Notes: generated by a model not told the origin, from the sequence alone. A stretch of DNA of 64,000 nucleotides from Clavibacter zhangzhiyongii (GCF_014775655.1 NZ_CP061274.1:2604001-2668000), one strand, 5' to 3'; positions 41,115 through 50,572 are shown, numbered from the stretch's first letter. A program made the numbers and translations.

Positions 41115-41313
41115 CCCAGACTGGCCTGCGTTCCGCATGCAGGCAGGGCGGGGCCCGGCGAGCTGGGGTGGTGCCGTGGGGAGGTCATGTGGGGCTTCCG
41201 GTCGTGGTTCGGGTGGATGGGGCTCGGTGCTGCGGGACGCCGCATCGGCCGGATCCCGCGGTGCGCGGCATCTGGGATGGCCGGTCGGCCTGCCGCACGC
41301 CAGGATCCGACCG

Positions 41314-41343
41314 ATGCGGGTCGCACCCTCGCGGGTGCCGCAT
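41314..41343 (-). promoter_or_regulatory. hairpin in presumed sigK leader
   Basis: ATGCG and GCACCC pair with GGGTGC and CGCAT around the loop TCGC, with a 4-nt bulge on one arm. It could be an RNA element or a protein-binding site. Confidence 0.35.
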
Positions 41344-41345
41344 GC

Positions 41346-41363
41346 GAGGCGGGTGAACGCCTC
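41346..41363. promoter_or_regulatory. palindrome, possible operator
   Basis: GAGGCG, six bases, CGCCTC: a perfect 6-bp inverted repeat upstream of sigK. No binding protein can be assigned. Confidence 0.3.
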
Positions 41364-41671
41364 ACGATGACTCTTCGGCGCGGCGGACGGCGCGGATTGG
41401 TCACAGCGGGCAGGTCGTCGCGCGGATCGACGGCACGGACGGATCGGCCGCTCACGAGGGGGCCGGACCCACGTCCGAGCGGACGGAGTGCGGGAGATGA
41501 GGAGCCGGGCCGCAGAACGCCTCTCGGCGCGAGGCCGCTCGGAGCGGCGAATATTGGAGCCCGGGGTTACTGCGGCCCGACCTCGTCCACTGTAACCGAG
41601 TCGGGACGAGCTGTCGTCCTGCGGGTCGCGCTCACAGCGAACGGAGCGGATCCGGGAGGCGGCCCCGCGGA

Positions 41672-42304
41672 TCAGTCGAGCCGCTCGCTCCGCCAGAGCC
41701 GGGCGCACTGCACGAGGTCGGCGGCCATCTGCGAGAGGCGCAGGGCGCGCGTGGTCAGGTCGCCCGCGCGCTCCGGGGACGCCGTGGCGTCGAGGTCGTC
41801 GGCGACGCTCGTGGCGCCCAGCGCGGCGAGCCGACTGAACGCGCCAGCACGGTCGAGGGCCACCGCGAAGTCGCCGGTGAAGAGGCCGCGGAGGATGCTG
41901 TCGGCGAGCTCCACGATCTCCGCGGGTCCCGTCGGCGCGGTGGCGCCGGCGACGACGGGGTCGATGCTCGTCGCCACGTCGGTGCCGCGCTGGTAGAGCA
42001 GGCTGACGCCGTCGGGATCCTGCCGGATGAGCGCGCGCATCAGGTACAGCCGCCAGAGCGCGCCCGGCAGGCTGCGCGGGCTCGCGCGCGACCACAGCTC
42101 GGCGACCGCGTCGATCCCGTGCTCGTCGGTGTAGGAGATGAGGCGGTCGACGACCGCGGGGTCGGGATCCGCCCGCACGCGCGCCAGCAGCGCCGACGCG
42201 GTCTCGTGGGCCACGCGGCTGATCGTGGCGGGGTCCTCGCCGCCGAGCATGCTCTCGAACTTGGACCCGGAGAACTTGGTGGGCTTGTGGTAATCGCCGG
42301 ACAT
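41672..42304 (-). CDS. conserved actinobacterial protein, function unknown
   Basis: 210 aa, soluble and predicted mainly helical. The opening YHKPTKFSGSKFESMLGG and the central DEHGIDAVAELWSRASPRSL and PGALWRLYLMRALIRQDP look conserved, and I recall similar proteins in Microbacteriaceae without a reliable function. There is no catalytic motif, TM segment or signal peptide. TACGCT lies 7 nt before the ATG, which fits a leaderless mRNA. It diverges from the 56-aa membrane-protein gene. Confidence 0.8.
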   Translation of the reverse strand: MSGDYHKPTKFSGSKFESMLGGEDPATISRVAHETASALLARVRADPDPAVVDRLISYTDEHGIDAVAELWSRASPRSLPGALWRLYLMRALIRQDPDGVSLLYQRGTDVATSIDPVVAGATAPTGPAEIVELADSILRGLFTGDFAVALDRAGAFSRLAALGATSVADDLDATASPERAGDLTTRALRLSQMAADLVQCARLWRSERLD

Positions 42305-42311
42305 CCCGGCA

Positions 42312-42317
42312 AGCGTA
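42312..42317 (-). promoter_or_regulatory. -10 element, probable leaderless start
   Basis: TACGCT on the minus strand, 7 nt before the ATG at 42304. Confidence 0.5.
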
Positions 42318-42364
42318 CGCCGCGGGCGGCAGCGGTCGTCCGGCGCGCGTCCGGGACGCGCACG

Positions 42365-42370
42365 TAGGCT
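42365..42370 (+). promoter_or_regulatory. -10 element, probable leaderless start
   Basis: TAGGCT lies 6 nt before the ATG at 42377. Confidence 0.55.
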
Positions 42371-42376
42371 GGACCC

Positions 42377-42547
42377 ATGCGCTTCGTCTACGGCCTAGTG
42401 GCCCTGTGGCTCGTCCTGGTCGTCCTCGGCTTCGTCGTGAAGGCGCTCGCCTGGCTCGTCGGCGTCGGGGTCTTCCTCGTGGTCGTCACGGTCGTCGCGG
42501 GCGCGGTCGTGCGCCGCGGCTCCTCGCGCGACGTCGACCGGCTCTGA
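42377..42547 (+). CDS. 56-aa membrane protein
   Basis: Short ORF encoding MRFVYGLVALWLVLVVLGFV followed by a second hydrophobic stretch, ending RRGSSRDVDRL. It has one long or two short transmembrane segments (about 4-45) and a charged cytoplasmic tail. A TAGGCT element 6 nt before the ATG and strong third-position GC support it as a real leaderless gene. It lies immediately upstream of tRNA-Lys. The function is unknown. Confidence 0.7.
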   Translation: MRFVYGLVALWLVLVVLGFVVKALAWLVGVGVFLVVVTVVAGAVVRRGSSRDVDRL

Positions 42548-42581
42548 CCGGGCACCCGCCGTCCCGTAGCATCGGGGGCAC

Positions 42582-42657
42582 GGGCCTCTAGCTCAGTTGG
42601 TAGAGCAAGGGACTTTTAATCCCTGGGTCGTCGGTTCGAGCCCGACGGGGCCCACCA
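42582..42657 (+). tRNA. tRNA-Lys (anticodon TTT), CCA encoded
   Basis: Acceptor GGGCCTC/GGGGCCC, D arm GCTC-AGTTGGTA-GAGC, anticodon arm AGGGA-CTTTTAA-TCCCT, T arm GTCGG-TTCGAGC-CCGAC, discriminator A, then genomic CCA. Confidence 0.97.
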
Positions 42658-42982
42658 CCAGGACGCCCGATCCTTCGGACGAACGCGGCAGGCCCTCCGC
42701 CGTGCAGGACACGGGATCGGACAAGGGGAAGTCGCTTCCGTGCGACGCCCCGGCGGGTGGCGACCGGCCGTAGCAGGTGCCCGCGACGCTCACATGCGAA
42801 GGCGGCGCGCACACTCAGGCGCCCGATGACCAGGTGATCGCGATCCCCGCCGAAGGGCGATGCTGCCCATGCACAGCGAAGAGGTGCACGGCGGCGACGG
42901 GCCGGGGACATCGTGGCGTCGCGCCGATTCAAGACCTGACCGCCGGACATCGATGACGCGCTGACCGCCTACGATTCGACAC
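42658..42982. other. 325-bp intergenic region after tRNA-Lys
   Basis: I see no gene, integrase or copy of the tRNA 3' end. Its composition is somewhat less GC-biased than its neighbours. It ends with the probable promoter of the SGNH hydrolase gene. Confidence 0.4.
42970..42975 (+). promoter_or_regulatory. -10 element, probable leaderless start
   Basis: TACGAT lies 7 nt before the ATG at 42983. Confidence 0.5.
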
Positions 42983-43726
42983 ATGGGGAATAGGCGGCGA
43001 CGCGGTGGCAGCAGGGCTTGGGGCATCGGCGGGGTGGTGCTGGTCGGTTTAGCCGTCGTGGGACTCTCGCTGGCGGCACTCGGACAGGTCGGCAAGCCGT
43101 CGGCGGACGCGGGATCCGTACCGACGGGGTCCTCCGCCTCGGCGGCGCCGACGACCGAGCGCCTCACGGCTGTGTACCTCGGTGACTCCTACACGGCTGG
43201 TGCCGGAAGCACGAAGCCGTCCGAGATGTTCGCGACGGTCGTCTCCGCGCGTGAGCAGTGGACCACGGTCAACCTCGGCCGGGGCGGGACCGGCTACGGC
43301 GCCACCGCCGGCAAGGAGGCGTGCGGCCTCGACTACTGCCCCACATACCGGGAGATGATCCCCGAGGCCGTGGCTGCGGATCCTGACGTGGTCATCGTCT
43401 CCGGCGGCCGCAACGATCGCGACGTCGACGCCGCTCTACTCGAGCAAGTCGAGGCGACCTACGCCGACCTCCGCTCCGCACTCCCGGATGCGCGCATCGT
43501 CGCGACCTCTCCACTATGGGATGACGACCCGACCGTGCCCGCCGACTTCGATCGCCTCGGTGACACCATCCGCGCGGCGGCCGAGCGTGCCGGCGGCGTG
43601 TACCTCGACATCGGGCAGCCCCTCCTCGGGCACCCCGAGCTGCTGTCGCCGGACGGCGTGCATCCGAACGATGCCGGGCACAGGGCGATCGGGGAGAGCA
43701 TCGACGCAGCTCTCCCGGCGCAGTGA
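42983..43726 (+). CDS. membrane-anchored SGNH/GDSL hydrolase
   Basis: 247 aa. A basic N-terminus and one transmembrane helix (about 13-34) anchor an extracytoplasmic SGNH esterase domain (about 60-247). Block I is GDSYTAGAG (nucleophile Ser), block II includes NLGRGGTGYG, block III GGRNDRD and block V DGVHPNDAGH (catalytic Asp/His). It likely removes acetyl or acyl groups from a surface glycan or wall polymer. Codon use is less GC-rich in places than its neighbours, hinting at later acquisition next to tRNA-Lys. The acetyltransferase-like gene lies 113 nt downstream. Confidence 0.88.
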   Translation: MGNRRRRGGSRAWGIGGVVLVGLAVVGLSLAALGQVGKPSADAGSVPTGSSASAAPTTERLTAVYLGDSYTAGAGSTKPSEMFATVVSAREQWTTVNLGRGGTGYGATAGKEACGLDYCPTYREMIPEAVAADPDVVIVSGGRNDRDVDAALLEQVEATYADLRSALPDARIVATSPLWDDDPTVPADFDRLGDTIRAAAERAGGVYLDIGQPLLGHPELLSPDGVHPNDAGHRAIGESIDAALPAQ

Positions 43727-43827
43727 CGAGAGAGCATGCGCGCAGATCCGCTCGTCAGGCGAGGTCGCGGGCTTCGTCCGACGCGCCATGACGCCGATCT
43801 TGGTTCCACTCGTCGGCAGCTGGGGAA

Positions 43828-43833
43828 TACGCT
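43828..43833 (+). promoter_or_regulatory. -10 element, probable leaderless start
   Basis: TACGCT lies 6 nt before the ATG at 43840. Confidence 0.5.
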
Positions 43834-43839
43834 CGCCGC

Positions 43840-44280
43840 ATGGGGATAGTGGACAAGATGGTGCGTTTCCGGCACGTGCGACTGGTGCGGGAGGCCCTGC
43901 TCCTCATGGGGGTCGAGGTGCACGCGCAGACGACCATCGGGCCGGGCCTCGTGTTGCACCACCGGGGCAACGGCGTCGTGATCACGCCGGCGACGAGGAT
44001 CGGGTCGTCGGTGGCCATCTACCAGCAGGTCACGATCGGGCGCAGCGGCGTCGACACGACCGATGAGGAGCAGGGCTTCGAGGGCGTGGAGATCGGCGAC
44101 CACGCGGTCCTCTGCGCCGGCGCCAAGGTGCTCGGGGGCCGGGGCACCCTGCGGGTCGGCACGGGCACGGTCGTCGCCGCGAACGCGGTGCTGACCCGGT
44201 CCACCGGCGACTGGGAGGTGTGGGCGGGAGTCCCCGCCGTCAAGGTCTCCGACCGCAAGCGGGGGCGCCCGCCCGTGTGA
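43840..44280 (+). CDS. hexapeptide-repeat acyltransferase (serine acetyltransferase-like)
   Basis: 146-aa left-handed beta-helix protein. Hexapeptide repeats run from about residue 30 to 130 (TTIGPGLVLHHRGNGVVI, ATRIGSSVAIYQQVTIG, VEIGDHAVLCAGAKVLGG). The HH pair in VLHHRGNG resembles the CysE active-site His, and the end AGVPAVKV is typical of the group. The short N-terminus lacks the CysE helical domain, so it more likely acetylates a sugar or polysaccharide precursor (inference). It lies between an esterase and a beta-helix protein, fitting a surface-glycan cassette. Confidence 0.85.
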   Translation: MGIVDKMVRFRHVRLVREALLLMGVEVHAQTTIGPGLVLHHRGNGVVITPATRIGSSVAIYQQVTIGRSGVDTTDEEQGFEGVEIGDHAVLCAGAKVLGGRGTLRVGTGTVVAANAVLTRSTGDWEVWAGVPAVKVSDRKRGRPPV

Positions 44281-44323
44281 CGCTCCCCCGCGATCGCGAT
44301 CCGCGTGCGCCGCCGCTCGCCGA

Positions 44324-45751
44324 TCAGGCGGTCGGGGTGGGCGTGGGGGTCGGAGTCGGCGTAGGAGTCGGCGTAGGAGTCGGCGTCGGCGCAGGCGCCT
44401 GCACGACCGTGAGCGGGCGGCCGAAGCCGTCGATGCTGCGCACGCCGCCGTCGGTGATGACGGAGGCGAACGCGGCATCCGGGTTGTTGGGCAGCGACGG
44501 GCGCTCGACGCGGGTGTCGCGGGCGTACTTGCCCACCACCACGACGCGCTGCGCCGGGTACTTGGTCGGGGTCATGAACATGGTGCCGCGGCCGATGGAG
44601 GTGTCCTGCGCGAACCGCGTGCCCTGGTCCACCAGGCCCACGCCGATGCCGTGGGCGCCGAGGTCGCCGCCCGTCACGATGTTGTAGCCGACGACCGTGG
44701 CACCCACGCCCGCGCCGATCTCCAGCTGGTAGCCGCCCGCGCCCGAGTTGCCCTCGAGGCGCATGCCGTTGATGCCGAGCTCGGAGACCATGGACGCCGT
44801 GTTGCTCGTGGGGATCGCGAGGAACCCGCGCGCCGCCTTGTTGCCGGCGCCGCAGCCGATGATGCGCGTGTTCTCGAAGCGCGCGTTGGTGGGGGCGATG
44901 CGGATCCCGCCCGCGACGCAGTTCACGATCTCGGTGTCGCGCATGACGATGTCGATGGCGTTGACGCCGTCGCAGTCGACGCCCCACGTGCCGGCCGTGA
45001 TGACGCGGAGCCCCTCGATGACGTTGGCGTACGAGTACTCGTCGTTCGCCGCGGTGAAGTTCGTGCGCGCGAAGTAGACGCCCGCGCCGCCGGTCGCGTT
45101 GAGCTCGATGTCGGTGATCCGGCAGTGCAGCAGCGACCGCAGGTACAGCCCGTGCCGTCCGGTGCGCGTGCCGGTGATGCTGAAGCCGGTGAGGGTCACG
45201 GTGGCCTTGTTGTTCGCGGCCGGGCCGGAGTCGGCGCCGATCTTGCCCTGCACCTTGAAGACGTCGCCGGTGGATCCCGCGATCTGGCGGATGGTCGTCA
45301 CGCGCCGCCCGTAGCCCTCGATGGAGATGGCCGGATAGCCGTACGGCGCCCCGGAGAGGGGCTGCTTGGGCCAGATGGCGCTCGAGTAGTCGATGCCGGT
45401 GGAGGTGACGCGGATCTCGCCGGGTGGCAGGATCCCCCGGCCGCCGGTCTTCTGCAGGGCGGCGAAGAAGGCGTTCATGGCCTTGGTGTGGTCGGCCGCC
45501 GACGGGACGAAGCCGAACTGCTCGGGGTAGTAGACGCGCGACTGGTCGCCCACGACGGCCGCGGAGGCGGGAGGCGCCACGACGGGCGCGGCGACGGAGG
45601 CGGCACCGGCGGTCACGCCGACGGCGGCGAGGAAGACGGCCCGGCGGCCGACGAGCGGCGGACGCTCGGCCGGCATCGGGGCGTCCTGGGCGAGTGCATG
45701 CGCGGGCAGGTCGGAGCTGGGGGCGTGCGCATCCGCGCGGGGGTGGGACAA
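44324..45751 (-). CDS. Tat-exported right-handed beta-helix protein with Pro-Thr tail
   Basis: 475 aa from TTG 45751 (GGAAGG 9 nt upstream); ATG 45676 would give a 450-aa form. An RR-type export signal GRRAVFLAAVGVTAGAASVA lies near residue 34. The mature region has pectate-lyase-3/phage-tailspike-like features: QFGFVPSAADHTKAMNAFFAAL, GRGILPPGEIRV, then repeated beta-helix rungs (about 120-430) such as ITDIELNATGGAGVYF and IVMRDTEIVNCVAGGI. The C-terminus is a Pro-Thr repeat (about 20 residues). It may bind or cleave a polysaccharide at the cell surface. Catalytic residues cannot be assigned. Confidence 0.82.
   Translation of the reverse strand: MSHPRADAHAPSSDLPAHALAQDAPMPAERPPLVGRRAVFLAAVGVTAGAASVAAPVVAPPASAAVVGDQSRVYYPEQFGFVPSAADHTKAMNAFFAALQKTGGRGILPPGEIRVTSTGIDYSSAIWPKQPLSGAPYGYPAISIEGYGRRVTTIRQIAGSTGDVFKVQGKIGADSGPAANNKATVTLTGFSITGTRTGRHGLYLRSLLHCRITDIELNATGGAGVYFARTNFTAANDEYSYANVIEGLRVITAGTWGVDCDGVNAIDIVMRDTEIVNCVAGGIRIAPTNARFENTRIIGCGAGNKAARGFLAIPTSNTASMVSELGINGMRLEGNSGAGGYQLEIGAGVGATVVGYNIVTGGDLGAHGIGVGLVDQGTRFAQDTSIGRGTMFMTPTKYPAQRVVVVGKYARDTRVERPSLPNNPDAAFASVITDGGVRSIDGFGRPLTVVQAPAPTPTPTPTPTPTPTPTPTPTA
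44333..44398. repeat. hexamer repeat coding the Pro-Thr tail
   Basis: Tandem GTCGGN-GTNGGN units, including the 12-mer GTCGGCGTAGGA in tandem. It encodes alternating Pro and Thr at the end of the beta-helix protein and is likely variable in length between strains. Confidence 0.8.
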
Positions 45752-45990
45752 GGGGAGCCTTCCGGGTGGGCCGTGCTGACGGGTGCAGTCGGGCCGCGCC
45801 GATCCGCTCCCCCGAGCACCGGACGCCCCACGCTGGATAGGGCAAGGGTGGGTCCTGGTGCCGCCGGAGCGTATCCCCAGTTCGGGGCGGCACGAGGCGC
45901 GCTCTCCACCGGCAGCTCGGGCGGGCAGGGGCACGGCACCTCGTCGGCGTCCGCGGCGGACGCGGCGACGGCGGTGGGATGCTGGAGCGC

Positions 45991-46236
45991 ATGAGCATGC
46001 AGGCCGACGAACTCGTGATCGCGATGCTGACCGCCGAGGAGACCGGCGAGCGCTACGACCTGCTGAAGACCGCGCTCGAGGAGCACGACGACCGGGGCGT
46101 GCAGTACCTGTCGGGCGTCGTCGGGCGGCTGCTCGCCTACATCGACGGGTTGCGCGAGCCCGAGGAGAACCGGATCGCGCTGGAGCAGTACACGCAGCGG
46201 GTCGCGCTGCAGTGGGCGCAGGAGGACCGGGGCTAG
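45991..46236 (+). CDS. small acidic helical protein, unknown function
   Basis: 81 aa from ATG 45991 (GGAG 5 nt upstream); an ATG at 45979 would add four residues. Predicted all-helical, acidic and soluble: ELVIAMLTAEETGERYDLLKT, YLSGVVGRLLAYIDGLREPEE. I do not recognise the family. It is followed by a hairpin at 46240. It diverges from the beta-helix gene and converges on galM. Confidence 0.65.
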   Translation: MSMQADELVIAMLTAEETGERYDLLKTALEEHDDRGVQYLSGVVGRLLAYIDGLREPEENRIALEQYTQRVALQWAQEDRG

Positions 46237-46370
46237 CGGCGGTCGCGGCGTCCCCGGACGGCCGCGACCGGCGCCCCCGCGGTGAGGACCGCGCCCGCCG
46301 ACCAGCAGGGTGCGGCGAGGCCCGGCGCGAGATGCGCGGCGAGGGGCACGGCCGCCGCCAGCAGGATCAT
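46233..46370 (-). CDS. possible 45-aa membrane peptide (weak)
   Basis: The frame encodes MILLAAAVPLAAHLAPGLAA, a further hydrophobic segment and a basic end (RGRRDRR). It has the hydrophobic profile of a small membrane protein and lies 53 nt downstream of galM on the same strand. However, its 3' end overlaps a terminator-like hairpin and there is no clear ribosome-binding site. A longer form could begin inside galM. Treat as tentative. Confidence 0.3.
   Translation of the reverse strand: MILLAAAVPLAAHLAPGLAAPCWSAGAVLTAGAPVAAVRGRRDRR
46240..46270. terminator. hairpin after the 81-aa gene
   Basis: CGGTCGCGGC pairs with GCCGCGACCG across an 11-nt loop, directly after the stop at 46236. Confidence 0.6.
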
Positions 46371-46423
46371 CGCGACGACGGATCCCCGCGGAGGCGCGGA
46401 CGTCGTCGCGGGCGGGCGCGGGA

Positions 46424-47344
46424 TCAGAAGCCGGTTGCGCGGATGCCCCAGCTGAGGGTCCACTCCTCGCCGGGCTCGAGGCGGCGGACGCCGACGCCCG
46501 AGTTGAACGCGTCCGCAGGCGCGGTCATGGGCTCGATGGCGACGGCCTGGCTCCCATGGGTCGGGAACTCGCGCGGCGTGTAGACCTGCAGGAAGCGGAA
46601 GGACGCGTCGGCCCACAGCTCGACGCCGCGGCCGTCGGGCGCGGTGAGGCCGTGGCGGCTCGTGCCGTCCTCCACGTGCACGTCGCCGTAGCCGGTGTTG
46701 AGGTCGAGCTCGCCGACGACGCGGCCCTCACGGAGGTCCTCGTCGGCGCCGCCGACGGGGTGGTCGGCGACCGGGATCAGCGCGTCGTCGACCTCGGACC
46801 ACGTGTCGGCGCGGACGGTGAGCGTGAGCTCGGAGGAGGGGATGCCGCCGATGGCGAGGTAGGGGTGCGCGCCGACCGCGACGGGCGCGGCCGCCTCGGA
46901 GTCGTTGCGGATCCGGTGGGTGACGACGAGACCGTCGTCGGTGAGCCGGTACGTGACGGACGTGTCGAGGAGGAACGGGTAGCCGTGCTGCGGGAAGACG
47001 GTCGCCGAGAGGGTCACGCGGTCGTCGGCCCGGTCGGACGCGGTGTAGCCGGTGTTGCGGAGGAGCCCGTGCGAGGCGTTGCCGAGCGAGGGCTCGGAGA
47101 CGTCGAGCGCCTGGGACCTCCCGTCGAGCTCGTAGCGGGCGCCGCGGATGCGGTTCGGCCACGGCACGAGCACCATGCCGGCGCCCATGGGGGCGACGAG
47201 GTCCTCGCCGTAGGGCTCGACGAGGTCGACGCCGTCGAGGGTCAGGCCGCGGATGGCGGCCGCGAGCTGCACGACGGTGGCGCGTAGCTCGCCGGACGGG
47301 CCGGCGTGGACGAGGTGGTGCTGCTCTCCGGTGACGGGTCTCAT
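46424..47344 (-). CDS. galM: aldose 1-epimerase family protein
   Basis: 306-aa beta-sandwich mutarotase. The catalytic His is in GAHPYLAIGG and a second His in NASHGLLRN. The catalytic Glu region near the C-terminus is AIEPMTAPADAFNSG. It interconverts alpha and beta anomers of galactose or glucose. ATG 47344 is chosen; a GTG at 47353 would add three residues. It starts 10 nt after the DeoR-type regulator's stop, so the two form an operon, divergent from galTK. Confidence 0.9.
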   Translation of the reverse strand: MRPVTGEQHHLVHAGPSGELRATVVQLAAAIRGLTLDGVDLVEPYGEDLVAPMGAGMVLVPWPNRIRGARYELDGRSQALDVSEPSLGNASHGLLRNTGYTASDRADDRVTLSATVFPQHGYPFLLDTSVTYRLTDDGLVVTHRIRNDSEAAAPVAVGAHPYLAIGGIPSSELTLTVRADTWSEVDDALIPVADHPVGGADEDLREGRVVGELDLNTGYGDVHVEDGTSRHGLTAPDGRGVELWADASFRFLQVYTPREFPTHGSQAVAIEPMTAPADAFNSGVGVRRLEPGEEWTLSWGIRATGF

Positions 47345-47354
47345 GGGATCCACG

Positions 47355-48179
47355 TTACGGCCGCCCGGCCCCGGACGACCCGCCCGCCGCGACGACGCGC
47401 AGGCCCGCGTCGCGCAGCCGGGCGACCTCGTGCGGGTCGGCGTCGGCGTCCGTGAGCAGGGTGTCGACGAGGTCGAGCGGCGCGACGGCGCCGAGGTGCG
47501 TGCGGCCGAGCTTGGCGCCGTCCGCGACGACGACCGTCCGGGCGCTGGCCGCCACCATCCGCCGCTTCACCTCGGCCTCCGGCAGGTTCACGTTCGTGAC
47601 GCCGCGGTCGACGTCGATGCCGTTGCAGCCGATGAACGCCACGTCGGGGTGCAGGCGGTCGAGGACGACGGTGGCGAGCGGATCCACGAGGCTGTGCTGC
47701 AGCGCGCGCAGGGTGCCGCCCGTGACGACGACGGTGAAGCGGGGCATGGCGCGCTCGAGCTCCAGCGCCAGGGTGAGGCCGTTCGTGATGACCGTGACGT
47801 CGACGAGGTCCTCTCGCGCGACGAGCGCCCGGGCCACCTGGAGCGTCGTGCTGCCGACGTCGAGCAGCACGCTCTGCCCGCTCTCGACGAGGTCGGCGGC
47901 GGCCCGCCCGATGGCGCGCTTGGCGTCGGCGGCGGACTCGAGCGTCACCTCGAGGCTCTGCTCGCGTGCGGCGAGGCCCGCGCGGAGGACCGCGCCGCCG
48001 TGCACGCGCTGCACCGCGGCGGAGTCGGCGAGCGCGTCGAGGTCGGCGCGGATCGTCACCGCGGAGACGCCCGCGTCGGCCGCGAGCTCGGAGACGGTCG
48101 CGAAGCCGCGGTCGGCGAGCCGCTCGAGGATGCGGGAGCGGCGGGTCGCCGCGGGGACGGAGGCGGTGTCGTCGGCCAT
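47355..48179 (-). CDS. DeoR/GlpR-family sugar regulator
   Basis: 274-aa repressor. The winged HTH (about 12-65) reads RRSRILERLADRGFATVSEL and SAVTIRADLDALADSAAVQRVHGG. The sugar-phosphate-binding domain has the SIS-like LLDVGSTTLQVARAL and VVVADGAKLGR with its conserved Lys. The position between galM and divergent galTK suggests it represses galactose genes in response to a phosphorylated intermediate. The 93-bp divergent interval holds the likely operators, but I see no unambiguous palindrome there. Confidence 0.9.
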   Translation of the reverse strand: MADDTASVPAATRRSRILERLADRGFATVSELAADAGVSAVTIRADLDALADSAAVQRVHGGAVLRAGLAAREQSLEVTLESAADAKRAIGRAAADLVESGQSVLLDVGSTTLQVARALVAREDLVDVTVITNGLTLALELERAMPRFTVVVTGGTLRALQHSLVDPLATVVLDRLHPDVAFIGCNGIDVDRGVTNVNLPEAEVKRRMVAASARTVVVADGAKLGRTHLGAVAPLDLVDTLLTDADADPHEVARLRDAGLRVVAAGGSSGAGRP

Positions 48180-48272
48180 CCGGCGAGCCTCCCGCACGCG
48201 GTTGCCGGAACGCAAGCGCGGCCTTTCGCGAGCGCAGATCCGAGCCGCGCGAGCCCGTAGGATCGAGGGATC

Positions 48273-49411
48273 ATGCATGCCGACCAGACCGTCACGACGT
48301 CGCCGTCCGGGATCACGCAGCGTCGCACGCTGCTGTCCGACGGCCGCGAGCTCGTCTACTTCGACGACGCCGACACGACCCTGCCGCCCGAGCGCGCCGT
48401 CGACGCGCGCCCCGCCGCGCCCCGCCCGCCCACCGCGACGATGCGGCAGGACGTGCTCACGGGCGAGTGGGTCTCCATCGCGGCCGCGCGCCAGAACCGC
48501 GCGCACCTGCCGCCGGCGGAGCTGGATCCCCTCGCCCCGGCGAGCCCGACCAACCCGTCCGAGATCCCGAGCATGTACGACGTCGCGGTCTTCGAGAACA
48601 AGTCGCCGTCCTTCGGCCCGGCGCTCGCCGACACCGCGGGCGTGGACGCGCCCGTCGACGACGACGACCTCACCTCCGTCGGCGTGGAGCGCACCCGCAC
48701 CTCAGTCGGCCGCTGCGAGGTCGTCTGCTTCAGCCCCGCGCACACCGGCTCGTTCAGCGGCCTCACCCCCTCGCGCGCCCGCACCGTGGTGGAGGCGTGG
48801 GCCGAGCGCACGCGCGCCCTCTCCGCGATGCCCGGCATCCGCCAGGTCTTCCCGTTCGAGAACCGCGGCGAGGCCATCGGCGTCACGCTGCACCACCCGC
48901 ACGGGCAGATCTACTCGTACCCCTACGTCACGCCGCGCACGCGCCGGCTCGTCGAGTCGATCGAGCGGTTCGGGCCGGGCCTGTTCCAGCGGATCCTCGA
49001 GACCGAGCAGGCGTCCGAGCGCGTCGTGCTCCGCGGCGAGCACTTCACCGCGTTCGTGCCGTTCGCGGCGCGCTGGCCCGTGGAGATCCACCTGCTCCCC
49101 CACCGGCACGTGCCCGACCTCGCCGAGACGACGGACGCGGAGCGCGACGAGCTGGCGACGATGTACCTGAAGCTGCTGCAGGGGATGGACCGGCTGTACG
49201 ACACCCCCACGCCGTACATCGCGGCGTGGCACCAGGCGCCCGTGGACGCGCACCGCGACGAGATCCGGCTGATGCTGCAGATCACGTCGCCGCGCCGCGC
49301 GGCCGACAAGCTCAAGTTCCTGGCCGGATCCGAGGCGGCCATGGGCGCCTGGATCGGCGACGTGCCGCCCGAGAAGGCGGCCGAGATGATCCGGAAGGCA
49401 GTGGAGGACGC

Positions 49412-49415
<4 letters not shown>
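48273..49415 (+). CDS. galT: galactose-1-phosphate uridylyltransferase
   Basis: 380-aa HIT-superfamily enzyme of the Leloir pathway that exchanges UMP between UDP-glucose and galactose-1-phosphate. The active site HPHGQIYSYPYV (nucleophilic His between Pro and Gly) is intact. The second-domain His motif WPVEIHLLPHRHVPDL is also intact. The zinc Cys pair of E. coli GalT is not evident, as in other actinobacterial forms. Start: ATG 48273, with TAGGAT (48258-48263) 9 nt upstream; a second ATG at 48277 is out of frame. galK overlaps its stop by 4 nt. Confidence 0.95.

Positions 49416-50572
<1,157 letters not shown>

Larger units (their letters stand above)
41139..41671. other. 533-bp non-coding region upstream of sigK
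   Basis: There is no recognisable gene; the open frames here on both strands show no family motif. It contains the palindrome GAGGCG-GGTGAA-CGCCTC (41346-41363), a hairpin centred on GCACCC-TCGC-GGGTGC (41314-41343), and the split repeats GGTTAC/GTAACC and CCCGA/TCGGG around 41564-41605. It is probably the promoter and leader of sigK. Confidence 0.45.

Noticed and set aside
41187-41996. Plus-strand 269-codon frame in the sigK upstream region
   Set aside because: It has no protein family features, runs antisense into the conserved 210-aa gene, and starts in a region with inverted repeats.
44333-44398. CRISPR-like array in the GTCGGN-GTAGGA repeat
   Set aside because: Uninterrupted in-frame hexamers encoding Pro-Thr; no spacers.
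42582-46000. Genomic island with attachment sites at tRNA-Lys
   Set aside because: I found no downstream copy of the tRNA 3' end and no integrase; only composition and gene content hint at transfer.
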